Shown: positions 53,087 to 62,028 of the stretch, piece after piece
Position numbering within the stretch: position 1 is the stretch's first letter
Layout: each line of letters starts with the position of its first letter
From: Francisellaceae bacterium UBA6186
GTDB lineage: Bacteria; Pseudomonadota; Gammaproteobacteria; UBA6186; Azoamicaceae
Reading direction: 5' to 3'
Length of the DNA stretch: 64,000 nt
Assembly: GCA_002422785.1 (NCBI GenBank)
Contig: DITK01000053.1
Location: forward strand, 1-64,000
The notes under the pieces: generated by a model
What the model was told of the DNA's origin: nothing
The model's input: only the letters and a program-made list of their open reading frames with translations
Database searches by the model: none
Made by a program: the position numbers and the translations under genes

Positions 53087-55769
53087 TAACTTTAAACAAA
53101 AAAACATTGCTTTTATAGAAAGCAATACTACTGGAACAGGAAGAAAATTTTTATTGGCAGCCAAAGATCATGGTCTTACACCAATTTTTATTACCAGTAA
53201 CCCTGGTAAATATAGCTTTTTAGCAGAAGAATTAATACAGCCGATTGTTTTAAATACTAATTCCAATCAAGATGTCTATCAATATTTAAAAAATATTAGC
53301 AATTTGCAAGCAATTTTTTCTACATCAGAATATTATATAGGATCGGCCTCTAGCTTAGCTAGGGATTTGGGGCTGTTATATAATAGCCCAGAGGCTATAA
53401 ATCTTTGCAGAAATAAATATTTATTGGCAGGAAAATTAAGACAATATAATATAAATTGTCCTAAAACCATAAAAATTGATTCCGCCGAGCAAATAAATAG
53501 TATAGAAAATAATTTTTGTTTTCCTGTTGTAGTAAAGCCAGTCAAAGGATCTGGTAGTGTTGGGGTTAAATTATGCTTTAATAAACAAGAAGTTTTTGCA
53601 CACGCAAAATTATTATTTAATGATGATAATTTAGAATCTCGTTGTGTGGTTATCCAAGAATATATTGCAGGAGAAGAATATTCGGTTGAAACGCTAAGTT
53701 TTAACCAACAAATTAATATCATAGGAATAACGAAAAAATATTTAGGAGAGCCGCCTTTTTTCTTGGAAGTTGGCCACGATTTTCCTGCACAATTATCCAA
53801 AGATCTTACAAAAAAAATAGAAGAATTAGTTTCAAATAGTTGCCACAAGTTAGGCTTGTTATGTGGCCCCGCTCATACTGAAATAAAAATTAAAAACGAT
53901 ATTCCTTATATTATAGAAATTAATCCTAGGCTTGCCGGAGGCATGATTCCAGAAATTATTAATCAGGCTACTGGTATTGATTTAATAACACAAACTATAA
54001 ATTTATTAATTGGAGAAAAAGTTAATTTAACTAAAAAAAATCAACAATTTTCAGCTATTCGTTTTATAGTGCCAAAGAATAATGGCACCATTAAATCTAT
54101 TAAATTAAACCATGACAAGCACAAATATCAATTAGTAGATTTTAAAATTAATAAACATATAAATGATGTTGTGGTTTTACGAGGAGACTTTAGAGATAGA
54201 TTAGGGCATATTATTGTTAAAGCAGATACTTTGTATGCCTGTCAACAATTAGCCGAAAGATCTATCGGATCTGTATTATTAGAAATAGAACCCAATCAAA
54301 TTATAACAGAGCAAAATATCAACACTGGCAGATTAAAAGATGTGTTACTGCCAGAAATTCAAGAACTGATTAATAAAAACAATATTGTTGATGATACTAT
54401 TAAAGAATTAGAGATTTTAGCTGATATTGATGAAGCTCATATTATGATGTTACTTATAACTAATAACATTGATAGTAATAAAGCCAAGATGTTATTACAA
54501 GAAATAACAACTCTTAAAACTGACAACTTTGATCCTGTAAAAAATAATAATGCTCCTAGGGGTATATATTTATTGTATGAGAATTATTTGATTCAAAAAT
54601 TGGGTATTAATGTTGCTGGGGATGTGCATATAGCAAGATCTAGGAATGATATCAACGCTACCAAATTTAAATTGAATTTACGTGAGCGATTTATACACAT
54701 TTACCAAAAAGTTTGGCAATTAAGATCCATATTAGTAAATTTATCGAAATCACATGTAAAAACATCTATACCAATTTATAGTCAGTATCAAACAGCTTTA
54801 CCAGGAACCTTGGGACATTATCTGCTGGGGATAGAAGCTGGTTTAACTAGAGAACAATCAGCATTACAAGCTATATATACTGATTTGGAAATATCTCCTC
54901 TAGGGGCAGGAGCTGGAGGTGGAACTTCTTTTGCTATAAATCCAGAAATTACCGCAAAATTTTTAGGTTTTAGCTCTTGTGCCAGCAATTCTCTTGATGC
55001 CAGTGCTAGCCGCGATGTGTCACTTAGGATGTTATCTATATTATGTAGTTGCTCTATGTTATTAAGTAGGTTTGTTGAAGATTTACAATTATGGTCGACT
55101 AATGAATTTAAATTGATTGAATTTCCTGATTATCTTTGTGGTGGTTCTTCTATGATGCCACAAAAAAAGAATCCATATTTATTAGAAAAAATTAAAGGCA
55201 TGTTATTATCTATGCCTGCAAATTATACTACTTGTTTATTAATCATGTATAAAGTACCCTTTGGCAATTCTTATGAAATCAGTACCGAATCATTAAAACC
55301 TATAAACAAAGCATATGATGACTTTATTATAATTATTAATTTATTATCTATTATTATTAAAAACATTAATATTAAACATGAACATATTAAAAAAAATCAA
55401 TTGGAAAATTTAACTACTGCGACTTATATAACAGATCTTCTGGTTAGGAATAAATACTGTAGCTTTAGGGAAGCTCACCATAAAATTGGATCGATAATAA
55501 GAGATGCTTTAGATGCTGGCATAGATCCTCATGCGGCTATTTATGCCTTTTGCGATCCGATTATTAATAAATTAGATTTAGATCCTTTAAATGTAGCCTT
55601 ACAAATTGAATATGGTGGTGGCCCTGGGTTTAATTCCACTAGTAATCAATATTATCGAGCAATCGATAGATTGAATAAACACGGCGTATGGTTGACTAAT
55701 AAAAAAAGGGAATTAGCTAATTGTTATTTATACAGAAAGAATAAAATTAAAGAAATTATTGCAGAATAA
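53079..55769 (+). CDS. ATP-grasp ligase fused to an argininosuccinate-lyase-like domain
   Basis: This 896-residue protein has two parts. Residues 1-~400 are an ATP-grasp ligase with VVKPVKGSGSVGV (151-163) and HTEIK...IIEINPRLAGG (266-288), typical of amino-acid ligases. Residues ~410-896 are an argininosuccinate lyase/fumarase-type domain: HIARSRND (517-524), TLGH (His580), the loop GSSMMPQKKN (689-698) and FREAHH (796-801). The lyase signature serine is retained. A helical linker (about 402-480) joins them. I infer an enzyme that releases fumarate from, and/or ligates, an amino-acid adduct. It overlaps the PLP gene. Confidence 0.88.
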   Translation: MHSNFKQKNIAFIESNTTGTGRKFLLAAKDHGLTPIFITSNPGKYSFLAEELIQPIVLNTNSNQDVYQYLKNISNLQAIFSTSEYYIGSASSLARDLGLLYNSPEAINLCRNKYLLAGKLRQYNINCPKTIKIDSAEQINSIENNFCFPVVVKPVKGSGSVGVKLCFNKQEVFAHAKLLFNDDNLESRCVVIQEYIAGEEYSVETLSFNQQINIIGITKKYLGEPPFFLEVGHDFPAQLSKDLTKKIEELVSNSCHKLGLLCGPAHTEIKIKNDIPYIIEINPRLAGGMIPEIINQATGIDLITQTINLLIGEKVNLTKKNQQFSAIRFIVPKNNGTIKSIKLNHDKHKYQLVDFKINKHINDVVVLRGDFRDRLGHIIVKADTLYACQQLAERSIGSVLLEIEPNQIITEQNINTGRLKDVLLPEIQELINKNNIVDDTIKELEILADIDEAHIMMLLITNNIDSNKAKMLLQEITTLKTDNFDPVKNNNAPRGIYLLYENYLIQKLGINVAGDVHIARSRNDINATKFKLNLRERFIHIYQKVWQLRSILVNLSKSHVKTSIPIYSQYQTALPGTLGHYLLGIEAGLTREQSALQAIYTDLEISPLGAGAGGGTSFAINPEITAKFLGFSSCASNSLDASASRDVSLRMLSILCSCSMLLSRFVEDLQLWSTNEFKLIEFPDYLCGGSSMMPQKKNPYLLEKIKGMLLSMPANYTTCLLIMYKVPFGNSYEISTESLKPINKAYDDFIIIINLLSIIIKNINIKHEHIKKNQLENLTTATYITDLLVRNKYCSFREAHHKIGSIIRDALDAGIDPHAAIYAFCDPIINKLDLDPLNVALQIEYGGGPGFNSTSNQYYRAIDRLNKHGVWLTNKKRELANCYLYRKNKIKEIIAE

Positions 55770-55776
55770 TTTTATA

Positions 55777-57465
55777 TTAGTCTGTTGCTATTTTAATAGC
55801 TTTACCTGAAAAACCAATTCCTATAGCACAAATATTAATAATTTTCCTAGATTGCAGCTCTGTAGTATATTTAGATTGTTTAATTTGCATTAATGCTGTC
55901 TGTGCAGCATGCTCTAATTTTGCTGGATCATTGATAACTTTAAATTCCATAACAATTCCAAGCTGCTTAGGATCTTTAGGAATAATTAACAAATCATAAC
56001 GCCCATCGCCAGATTCTCTATTAGATCTAATTTCATGAGTGTCTTTCAACCCTGCCAAGATCCCTAACATTAATCCTTGATAAAATATTTCTTGTGTAGT
56101 TTTGCTAGTATCATGGTAACTTACCATCTCTGCTATAATATTTTGTAAATTTAGCTCAAATACTGCTACTTGCCCAGTAGTTAATGCGACTAATAATTCT
56201 TGATACCAAATTATTCCTCGACTACCAGATAACCATTCTATAAATATTTGTTTATATAAAAATTCTACTTCTTTGTTTGGGATCGCTAATTCACACAAAT
56301 TACCGTATTCAGTAAAATTAGAAGATATTACTTTAAGATATCCTGACATTAAAAATAAACTCCAAATACCTGATCTATTTTTTTGCAAATCTAAAAATAC
56401 TATGTGTTCATTAACTACTTCTGTAATGGCCTCCCCTGTAATTAATTTAGCAATTTTGTCTTGAGTATTTAATTCGGAAGTGAGCAATAGATCTCTAATT
56501 AAATCATTACTGCTAGTATTAATCCAATATGGCTCTATTTTTCCTCTTTTTTTAATAAATTTAATAATAGACCACGGATTATAAATTGTTGTTCCACCAA
56601 AATTATAACCATTATACCATTCTTTGGTTTGGCTAGTGCTATTAGGCAATTTAGCCGTAATCAATAAATCACTAACCTCTGTTTCAGTAAACCCAAAATA
56701 ATCACAATAATTTTGATCTAACACCGAGTAAATTTCTACGTTGCTAAGGCCTGAGAATAAGCTCTCTTTTGATACTCTTAAAATTCCAGTTAAAATTGCT
56801 CTTTTAAAAAATCCATTGTCTTTTAATCCGCTACTAAGTAAATTCCTCATAAATGAGATTAATTCTTCATAGTAATTATGTGAGTATGATTCCTGAATTG
56901 GGGTGTCGTACTCATCAATTAATATAATAGCTGGCTGATTAGTTACTTTGTTAATAAATTTAGTTAATAATTTAATGCTTTCATCCCAACAAACTGGATC
57001 AGCTTTTTTTTCTAAAATCTTTTTAAACAAATCCCTCTCTTCTGGATCTAATTTTTCGCTATGTAATAAAAATCTATATTCTGAGTAAACATTGGCTATT
57101 TGTACTTTGATATGTTCATAACAGGAATCAAAAGTTTTATACTTGGCGTCTTTTAGGGTAATAAAAATTACTGGGTATTGCCCCTGTTCTTGCATGCAAA
57201 TCGTATCAGCAGCAATTTTTAGTTCATTAAACAAATCTTTAGTTAATTTGCCATTTACAGTGTTAGCAAAAAAATGCTGTAACATCGATAGATTCAAAGT
57301 TTTACCAAAACGTCTTGGACGAGTTAAAACAATTACTGGTGTGCTATCACCTATAATTTCTTTGATTAACAAGGACTTATCAACATATAAATATCCTTTG
57401 TTAGTAAGAGGGTTTTTATATGTAACTAAAGAGCTAAAATCACTAACACCTACGGGTAAATGCAT
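55777..57465 (-). CDS. AAA ATPase with PD-(D/E)XK nuclease domain (PF09820/PF08011 type)
   Basis: N-terminal AAA-like domain with Walker A TRPRRFGKTLNLSML (residues ~47-62) and Walker B IILIDEYDTP, followed by helical regions and a C-terminal PD-(D/E)XK-like domain with GRYDLLI and VMEFKV. The family is abundant in host-associated bacteria and its role is unknown; defence, mobile-element or effector functions have been proposed. It lies 7 bases after the CopG-type antitoxin gene on the same strand, hence a bicistronic unit. Confidence 0.85.
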   Translation of the reverse strand: MHLPVGVSDFSSLVTYKNPLTNKGYLYVDKSLLIKEIIGDSTPVIVLTRPRRFGKTLNLSMLQHFFANTVNGKLTKDLFNELKIAADTICMQEQGQYPVIFITLKDAKYKTFDSCYEHIKVQIANVYSEYRFLLHSEKLDPEERDLFKKILEKKADPVCWDESIKLLTKFINKVTNQPAIILIDEYDTPIQESYSHNYYEELISFMRNLLSSGLKDNGFFKRAILTGILRVSKESLFSGLSNVEIYSVLDQNYCDYFGFTETEVSDLLITAKLPNSTSQTKEWYNGYNFGGTTIYNPWSIIKFIKKRGKIEPYWINTSSNDLIRDLLLTSELNTQDKIAKLITGEAITEVVNEHIVFLDLQKNRSGIWSLFLMSGYLKVISSNFTEYGNLCELAIPNKEVEFLYKQIFIEWLSGSRGIIWYQELLVALTTGQVAVFELNLQNIIAEMVSYHDTSKTTQEIFYQGLMLGILAGLKDTHEIRSNRESGDGRYDLLIIPKDPKQLGIVMEFKVINDPAKLEHAAQTALMQIKQSKYTTELQSRKIINICAIGIGFSGKAIKIATD

Positions 57466-57472
57466 AATTGGC

Positions 57473-57766
57473 CTAAATTTTATTGTTTATAATACAAGCA
57501 TATTTATGCAAAACACTAGCAATTAAGGTTTGATACGGCAAACCTTCGTAAACTGCCTTCTCTTTGATCTTTTCTAGATCTATTTTCGACAACCTAATAT
57601 TGATCCTAGCTTCTTTCTTAATATAACGACTAGCTGCCTTTTGAGCCAACTCTTTTTCTTTAGCTACATCAGGAATACTGATCGAATGTTTATCATTTAG
57701 ATTGTCTTCTAGATTTTTTTCATAAGAATCTAGCTTGTTTACTACAGTCTTCTTACGAACGCTCAT
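57473..57766 (-). CDS. CopG-type antitoxin (PF12441-like)
   Basis: The C-terminal half ARINIRLSKIDLEKIKEKAV and LPYQTLIASVLHKYA follows the CopG antitoxin family, with a ribbon-helix-helix fold. A basic N-terminus precedes it. No RelE/BrnT-type toxin gene is next to it; the downstream partner is the AAA/PD-(D/E)XK protein. It is therefore either an orphan antitoxin or a regulator of that gene. Confidence 0.72.
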   Translation of the reverse strand: MSVRKKTVVNKLDSYEKNLEDNLNDKHSISIPDVAKEKELAQKAASRYIKKEARINIRLSKIDLEKIKEKAVYEGLPYQTLIASVLHKYACIINNKI

Positions 57767-58042
57767 ACTCCACCCTCCATTAGCTAAATTTAGCCTATTG
57801 TGTGCCTTTTGTCAACCAAAGAATCTAGTGGGACTTGAGGTAACGTAAACAACTTAATTAACTGGATGAAATAATAGCAGATTTGTATACAGCCTATGAT
57901 ACAGTTGGTTTAAGCCAGGAGTTATTAAGTCAGGATACACTGTTATTGGCTGATTGTTTAATTTGCCGAAAAGCAATAGCTTCTGGGAAAAAAATTTATG
58001 AAGGCAAAGTTAATAATCCTCGAAAAATAGTAACATTAAAAA

Positions 58043-58528
58043 ATGAAAGTGATTATGTTAATAATAGACATTAAGAATCTTATAAAACAAGTATATAAAT
58101 GTAACATTCACGAAGTCCCGTGTTTTGAGCCTTACATGACTTTTATCGAAGAAGGTAAAAAAACAATTGAAGGTAGAGTTGGAACTTCCTATTATACAAA
58201 AATCAGATCAGGTAGTATTTTACGTCTACATAACAGAAAAAAAGAAATTTGGTGTGATGTTACACGTACACATGCCTATTCGACATTTAAAGATATGTTA
58301 GAAAAAGAAGGACTTAAAAACATGCTTCCTCAGGCAAAATCTATAGAAGAAGGGGTAAAAATATACAGAAAATTTCCAACTTTTGCTGAAAAAGAAAATA
58401 AGTTTGGAGCTTATGCTATAGAAGTTAAGTTTATTGACCTGGAAAAATTAAAACAAAAAGCTATTGTTATTACCTCTAAAGAAAAACGACCTCGCAAACA
58501 GAACGATGATTATGGACAAGATCGCTAA
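58043..58528 (+). CDS. ASCH-domain protein
   Basis: ASCH domains have a PUA-like beta barrel that binds or modifies RNA. The motifs CFEPYMTFIEEGKKTIEGRV and GSILRLHNRKKEIW, plus the C-terminal KFGAYAIEVKFID, match the family; EGVKIYRKFPTF is typical of the central helix. Two ATGs (58043 and 58055) are possible. It is divergent from the antitoxin gene. The 277 bases between contain only a short doubtful frame (57883-58074). Role unknown; ASCH proteins sometimes occur with toxin-antitoxin loci. Confidence 0.78.
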   Translation: MKVIMLIIDIKNLIKQVYKCNIHEVPCFEPYMTFIEEGKKTIEGRVGTSYYTKIRSGSILRLHNRKKEIWCDVTRTHAYSTFKDMLEKEGLKNMLPQAKSIEEGVKIYRKFPTFAEKENKFGAYAIEVKFIDLEKLKQKAIVITSKEKRPRKQNDDYGQDR

Positions 58529-58555
58529 GGTGCACACCCGATGCGAACCCCAAAA

Positions 58556-59320
58556 TCATATCCCAGCAAAATACTCTTGCTCCATGCCTACTAAATTTTG
58601 AATAATATGCTTAGAAATACCTCGAATATTACGTAATTCAGAATGATTGTTATTAATTATTGCATCTTTAAAACCAGGCTCTAGCAATTTTAATTTACAA
58701 TAAAATTTATCCCGTTTATTAGGAAAATTACTGCTATATTTTTGAGAACTACCACGCAAATAAACACATAAAACCCTAATATTTGGCACTTCGTGGATTA
58801 ATTTACCAACCCCATAGGTAAAATTTTGGGTGTCAACCCTTCCTTCATGCCCCCTATGCCCTTCTGGAAATAACATAGTATATTCGCCTTTAAGCAACAA
58901 ATATTTAGCTATTTTTATCGGTTGATTGTTAATTGTTTTAGGCGCACCTACATCAATAAAAATACATTTACCAATGTAACTAATAAATTTATAGAAAAAA
59001 TTTTTCTTCATATGCGTGGTTTTAGGGAAATTCCAAGCCATAGTATGAAAATTAATTAGATAATCTCGACAAGAACTAAATGCTAGAGTTAGCAATACAG
59101 AATCTATATAAGTTAAATGATTAGAGCAAATGAGCAATGGATCAGAAGTTTTTTCCATTATAGACTTAAATTGTTTACGGATCTCTTTAATTTTTAATAT
59201 ACGATAGCTTTTAATTATAAATAAAAACCACCAATAACCCGAATAAAGCAAAGAAAACGCAACAAAACTTATAGCCCGCTGCAACAATAACTTGGCTTTT
59301 ATGGTCTTAGAAATACTCAT
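58556..59320 (-). CDS. Lysophospholipid acyltransferase-like protein (LPLAT)
   Basis: 1-acyl-sn-glycerol-3-phosphate acyltransferase fold. The catalytic HX4D motif reads NHLTYIDSV, and the substrate motif is MLFPEGHRGHEG (FPEG-x-R). A membrane helix lies near residues 20-38. It is the last gene of the operon after the ACP and may attach the operon's acyl product to a lipid or another acceptor. Confidence 0.82.
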   Translation of the reverse strand: MSISKTIKAKLLLQRAISFVAFSLLYSGYWWFLFIIKSYRILKIKEIRKQFKSIMEKTSDPLLICSNHLTYIDSVLLTLAFSSCRDYLINFHTMAWNFPKTTHMKKNFFYKFISYIGKCIFIDVGAPKTINNQPIKIAKYLLLKGEYTMLFPEGHRGHEGRVDTQNFTYGVGKLIHEVPNIRVLCVYLRGSSQKYSSNFPNKRDKFYCKLKLLEPGFKDAIINNNHSELRNIRGISKHIIQNLVGMEQEYFAGI

Positions 59321-59360
59321 TTGACTCTAATGTTAGTTTAGCTCCGCTAATAAAATACTG

Positions 59361-59621
59361 TTAACTGATTTTTTGTTCAATAACAGCTATAGCATCCCCA
59401 ATAGTACGAATTTTATCGGCTAAATCGTCGTCTATTGCTACATTAAATTTATCTTCAATGTCAATCACAATATCAACAAGCCTAGCAGAATTTACGCCTA
59501 AATCTTCGATAAAACGTGTTTCTTTAGTAACATTTTTTACAGCATCATTTTTACAATAGGGCGTAATTATTTCTACTAAATCATTTAAAATTACAGTAGT
59601 ATCGACAGCATTAATCTCCAC
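59361..59621 (-). CDS. Acyl carrier protein with non-canonical attachment motif (NSA)
   Basis: Eighty-six residues with the four-helix ACP pattern. The pantetheine attachment motif is LGVNSARLVDIV: Ser45 is present, but the canonical Asp-Ser-Leu is Asn44-Ser45-Ala46. The acidic helix II (DIVIDIEDKF) is retained. This sets it apart from the AcpP family and suggests a dedicated carrier for the operon. Confidence 0.88.
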   Translation of the reverse strand: MEINAVDTTVILNDLVEIITPYCKNDAVKNVTKETRFIEDLGVNSARLVDIVIDIEDKFNVAIDDDLADKIRTIGDAIAVIEQKIS

Positions 59622-59649
59622 AGTAGTCTCCTAAATTTTAAAATAAAAC

Positions 59650-60927
59650 TTATTTATCCCATCTTTTGAAAATCAAACAGGCATTAACATCTCCAAAACC
59701 AAAACTGGCTTTCGCCACAATATTCAAATCTATTTCTATGGTTTTCTGAACAATACTACCGGAAAATGGCTCCAGCTTAAAGTGAATATCTTCGCAATTT
59801 ATTGAACCATGAACAAAGCCATTAGTTAATTGTAAAATAGACGCAACACATTCTATAGCACCAGCCGCCCCTAAAGTATGACCAATTAAAGATTTAGTTG
59901 AATTAATAAGTGGAAATTCTTCTGGTTTGCAATTTAACGCAGTTTGCCAATTATTAATTTCTAAAGTATCCGCCATAGTTGCAGTTAAATGTCCATTAAT
60001 TAAACTTATATCCCTAGTACTAATATTTGCCATATCAAGTGATTTTTGTATGCACCTAACCACACCAAATGGATTGGGTGCCGAAATACTGCCTCCATTT
60101 CTTTGGCCACCACAATTTACATGAGTTCCAATAATTTCAGCATAAATCTTTGCCCCCCGTGCCTCGGCACTGTCTAGACTCTCTACCATCAAAATACCGG
60201 CACCAGCACCAGGCACAAACCCAGAAGCCGTTGCACTCATCGGACGAGATCCTTTTTCTGGAGTATCATTAAAACCCCTAGCCAATACCCGCATCGCATC
60301 AAACGTAGCCCAAGTATATTGAGAAATGCCTTCTGTAGCTCCAGCTAAAATACGTTTAGCAAGACCTGCTTTTATAGCCCAAAAAGCATTACTAATGGCC
60401 TCTGTTCCCGTACTACAAGCACAAGAATTGGTCGTAACCTGCCCGCCCAAACCAAGTAAACCACCAATATTGGCACTCGATGCACTCGACATGGTTTGCT
60501 CCACCATAGTTGAACCTAGTCTTTTTACTTTTTTCTGATCAGTAAGTGGTACCACATATCCACCAATCGTTTCGCTACCACCCACCCCAGTTCCAATAAT
60601 AGCTCCTGTATCCCAATCAGTAATATTGGAACTAGGATCAACAACTTTAAAACCAGCGTCTAACCAACAATCTATAGCCGCAATCGCTGCAAAAATCATG
60701 CTGCTATTCATAGCTATTAAAGCCTGTGAAGATAAATATTTTTGTTTTAAAACATCTATATTTTGCGGAATACCAGCTAACTGGCAAACAAAATTTAATT
60801 CTTGTAATAATTTAGAATGACGAATACCAGATATCCCTGTTCTTAATGCCGCCTCAAACGCCTCCAACCCATGGGCGTTCGGTGCTATAACCCCAAGCCC
60901 AGTAATAACAACTCGATTAGATTTCAT
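59650..60927 (-). CDS. Beta-ketoacyl-ACP synthase (FabF/FabB-like)
   Basis: Condensing enzyme with Cys171 in the NSCACSTGTEAI nucleophilic elbow, His in INGHLTATMADT and His in KSLIGHTLGAAGA. The fold begins RVVITGLGVIAPNAHG, as in FabF. The 425 aa are normal. Its sequence around the elbow differs from the housekeeping FabF, so it is probably the extender of a specialised chain. Confidence 0.9.
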   Translation of the reverse strand: MKSNRVVITGLGVIAPNAHGLEAFEAALRTGISGIRHSKLLQELNFVCQLAGIPQNIDVLKQKYLSSQALIAMNSSMIFAAIAAIDCWLDAGFKVVDPSSNITDWDTGAIIGTGVGGSETIGGYVVPLTDQKKVKRLGSTMVEQTMSSASSANIGGLLGLGGQVTTNSCACSTGTEAISNAFWAIKAGLAKRILAGATEGISQYTWATFDAMRVLARGFNDTPEKGSRPMSATASGFVPGAGAGILMVESLDSAEARGAKIYAEIIGTHVNCGGQRNGGSISAPNPFGVVRCIQKSLDMANISTRDISLINGHLTATMADTLEINNWQTALNCKPEEFPLINSTKSLIGHTLGAAGAIECVASILQLTNGFVHGSINCEDIHFKLEPFSGSIVQKTIEIDLNIVAKASFGFGDVNACLIFKRWDK

Positions 60928-61385
60928 ACAGAAACTCCCATGCCAGACGCCAAAGCTGAAGCTAATATATTTTGATCTTGATCATACATTTCAATTTGTG
61001 CACGTAACTTCATTTTTCTCCAAAAAATTTTTTTTGCTTTTACTGTAATAGTATCTCCCGGGTATACTGATTTAAAAAATTCAACTTTTGCATCCGTAAA
61101 CATGGTTATCCAATTTTTGATTTGATCCGCCGGTAATGACATCGACAATAAATAAATGCCAAATGCTACCACCCCAATTTGACACATAGATTCTAATAAA
61201 ATAACCCCAGGAGTTATAGCTTTATCCGGGAAATGACCAGAATAAAAAAATTCATCTTTTTTAAAATTATAGGTTCCACAAATTTCGTTTTCATTAATAT
61301 AAATAATTTGATCAATAAAACGAAATGGTTTTTGTTGCGGTATATAATGCAAAATTTCTGTTGGCGTTAATGCTATAGTTAACAT
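60924..61385 (-). CDS. FabZ-like 3-hydroxyacyl-ACP dehydratase
   Basis: Hot-dog fold. The catalytic pair is His51 (YSGHFPDKAITPG) and Glu65 (VILLESMCQ), spaced as in FabZ. The 153-residue length fits. The start overlaps the end of the KS gene by 4 bases in the direction of transcription, so coupling is likely. Together with FabA it gives two dehydratases in one operon. Confidence 0.87.
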   Translation of the reverse strand: MLTIALTPTEILHYIPQQKPFRFIDQIIYINENEICGTYNFKKDEFFYSGHFPDKAITPGVILLESMCQIGVVAFGIYLLSMSLPADQIKNWITMFTDAKVEFFKSVYPGDTITVKAKKIFWRKMKLRAQIEMYDQDQNILASALASGMGVSV

Positions 61386-61422
61386 AAATTATATTCTCTC
61401 GATCAATGTTTTTCGCAATTCG

Positions 61423-62022
61423 CTAGCTTTCAATTAAATTTCCCCCTACCGCATTATTATCTAAGTGAGGGTAATTACTATACTGTATCCCAGTAAATAC
61501 TCCAACTCTAGCATCTTTTATAACATATATAGCCTGTCCGTCGACAAAAACATTGGCAGAACCAATAGCAATTGAAGATCCTGCCGATTTTCTTTGTACT
61601 AACCTTTTAATTTCTACCTCATATGTTACTAATTTATTGTGAGGACGAATTTGGCCAAAAAAATCTACCTCTTTGACGCCCAATGCTCTTCCCGCACCTT
61701 TCGCGCCACAGAGAGTAGCATAAAATCCTATCAATTGCCAAACCGCATCCACCCCTAAACAACCAGGCTGCACCGGATCGGCACGAAAATGACACTGAAA
61801 AAACCAATCACTTAACGAAATATCCTGCTCTGCTACTATTTTACCTTTATTACCAATGCGTTCTATCTTAGTTACCCTATCAAACATCAACATCGGAGGA
61901 GCCGGAAGTATCCCACAACCTTCAAGTGGCGGATCCTTTACTAACGAACCCCACGCAAAAGCTAGCAATTCCTGTTTATTAAAAGAAGTTTTTTTTAAAT
62001 AATCATCATACTTAATTTTCAT
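61423..62022 (-). CDS. fabA: FabA: 3-hydroxydecanoyl-ACP dehydratase/isomerase
   Basis: Catalytic His78 (QCHFRADPVQPG) and Asp92 (LGVDAVWQL) are spaced by 14 residues as in E. coli FabA (His70/Asp84). The N-terminus has LLAFAWGSLVKDPP and LPAPPMLMFDRV. It can introduce the trans-2 to cis-3 double bond for unsaturated fatty acids. 199 aa, slightly longer than the 172 of E. coli. Its partner in E. coli is FabB, which may be the KS encoded downstream. Confidence 0.92.
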   Translation of the reverse strand: MKIKYDDYLKKTSFNKQELLAFAWGSLVKDPPLEGCGILPAPPMLMFDRVTKIERIGNKGKIVAEQDISLSDWFFQCHFRADPVQPGCLGVDAVWQLIGFYATLCGAKGAGRALGVKEVDFFGQIRPHNKLVTYEVEIKRLVQRKSAGSSIAIGSANVFVDGQAIYVIKDARVGVFTGIQYSNYPHLDNNAVGGNLIES

Positions 62023-62028
62023 AAATGT

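Noticed and set aside
57883..58074. Short ORF of 63 residues from a TTG codon between the antitoxin and ASCH genes
   Set aside because: It has no ribosome site, matches no family, overlaps the ASCH start by 32 bases, and its composition is unremarkable. It may be a decayed gene, but I cannot support it.
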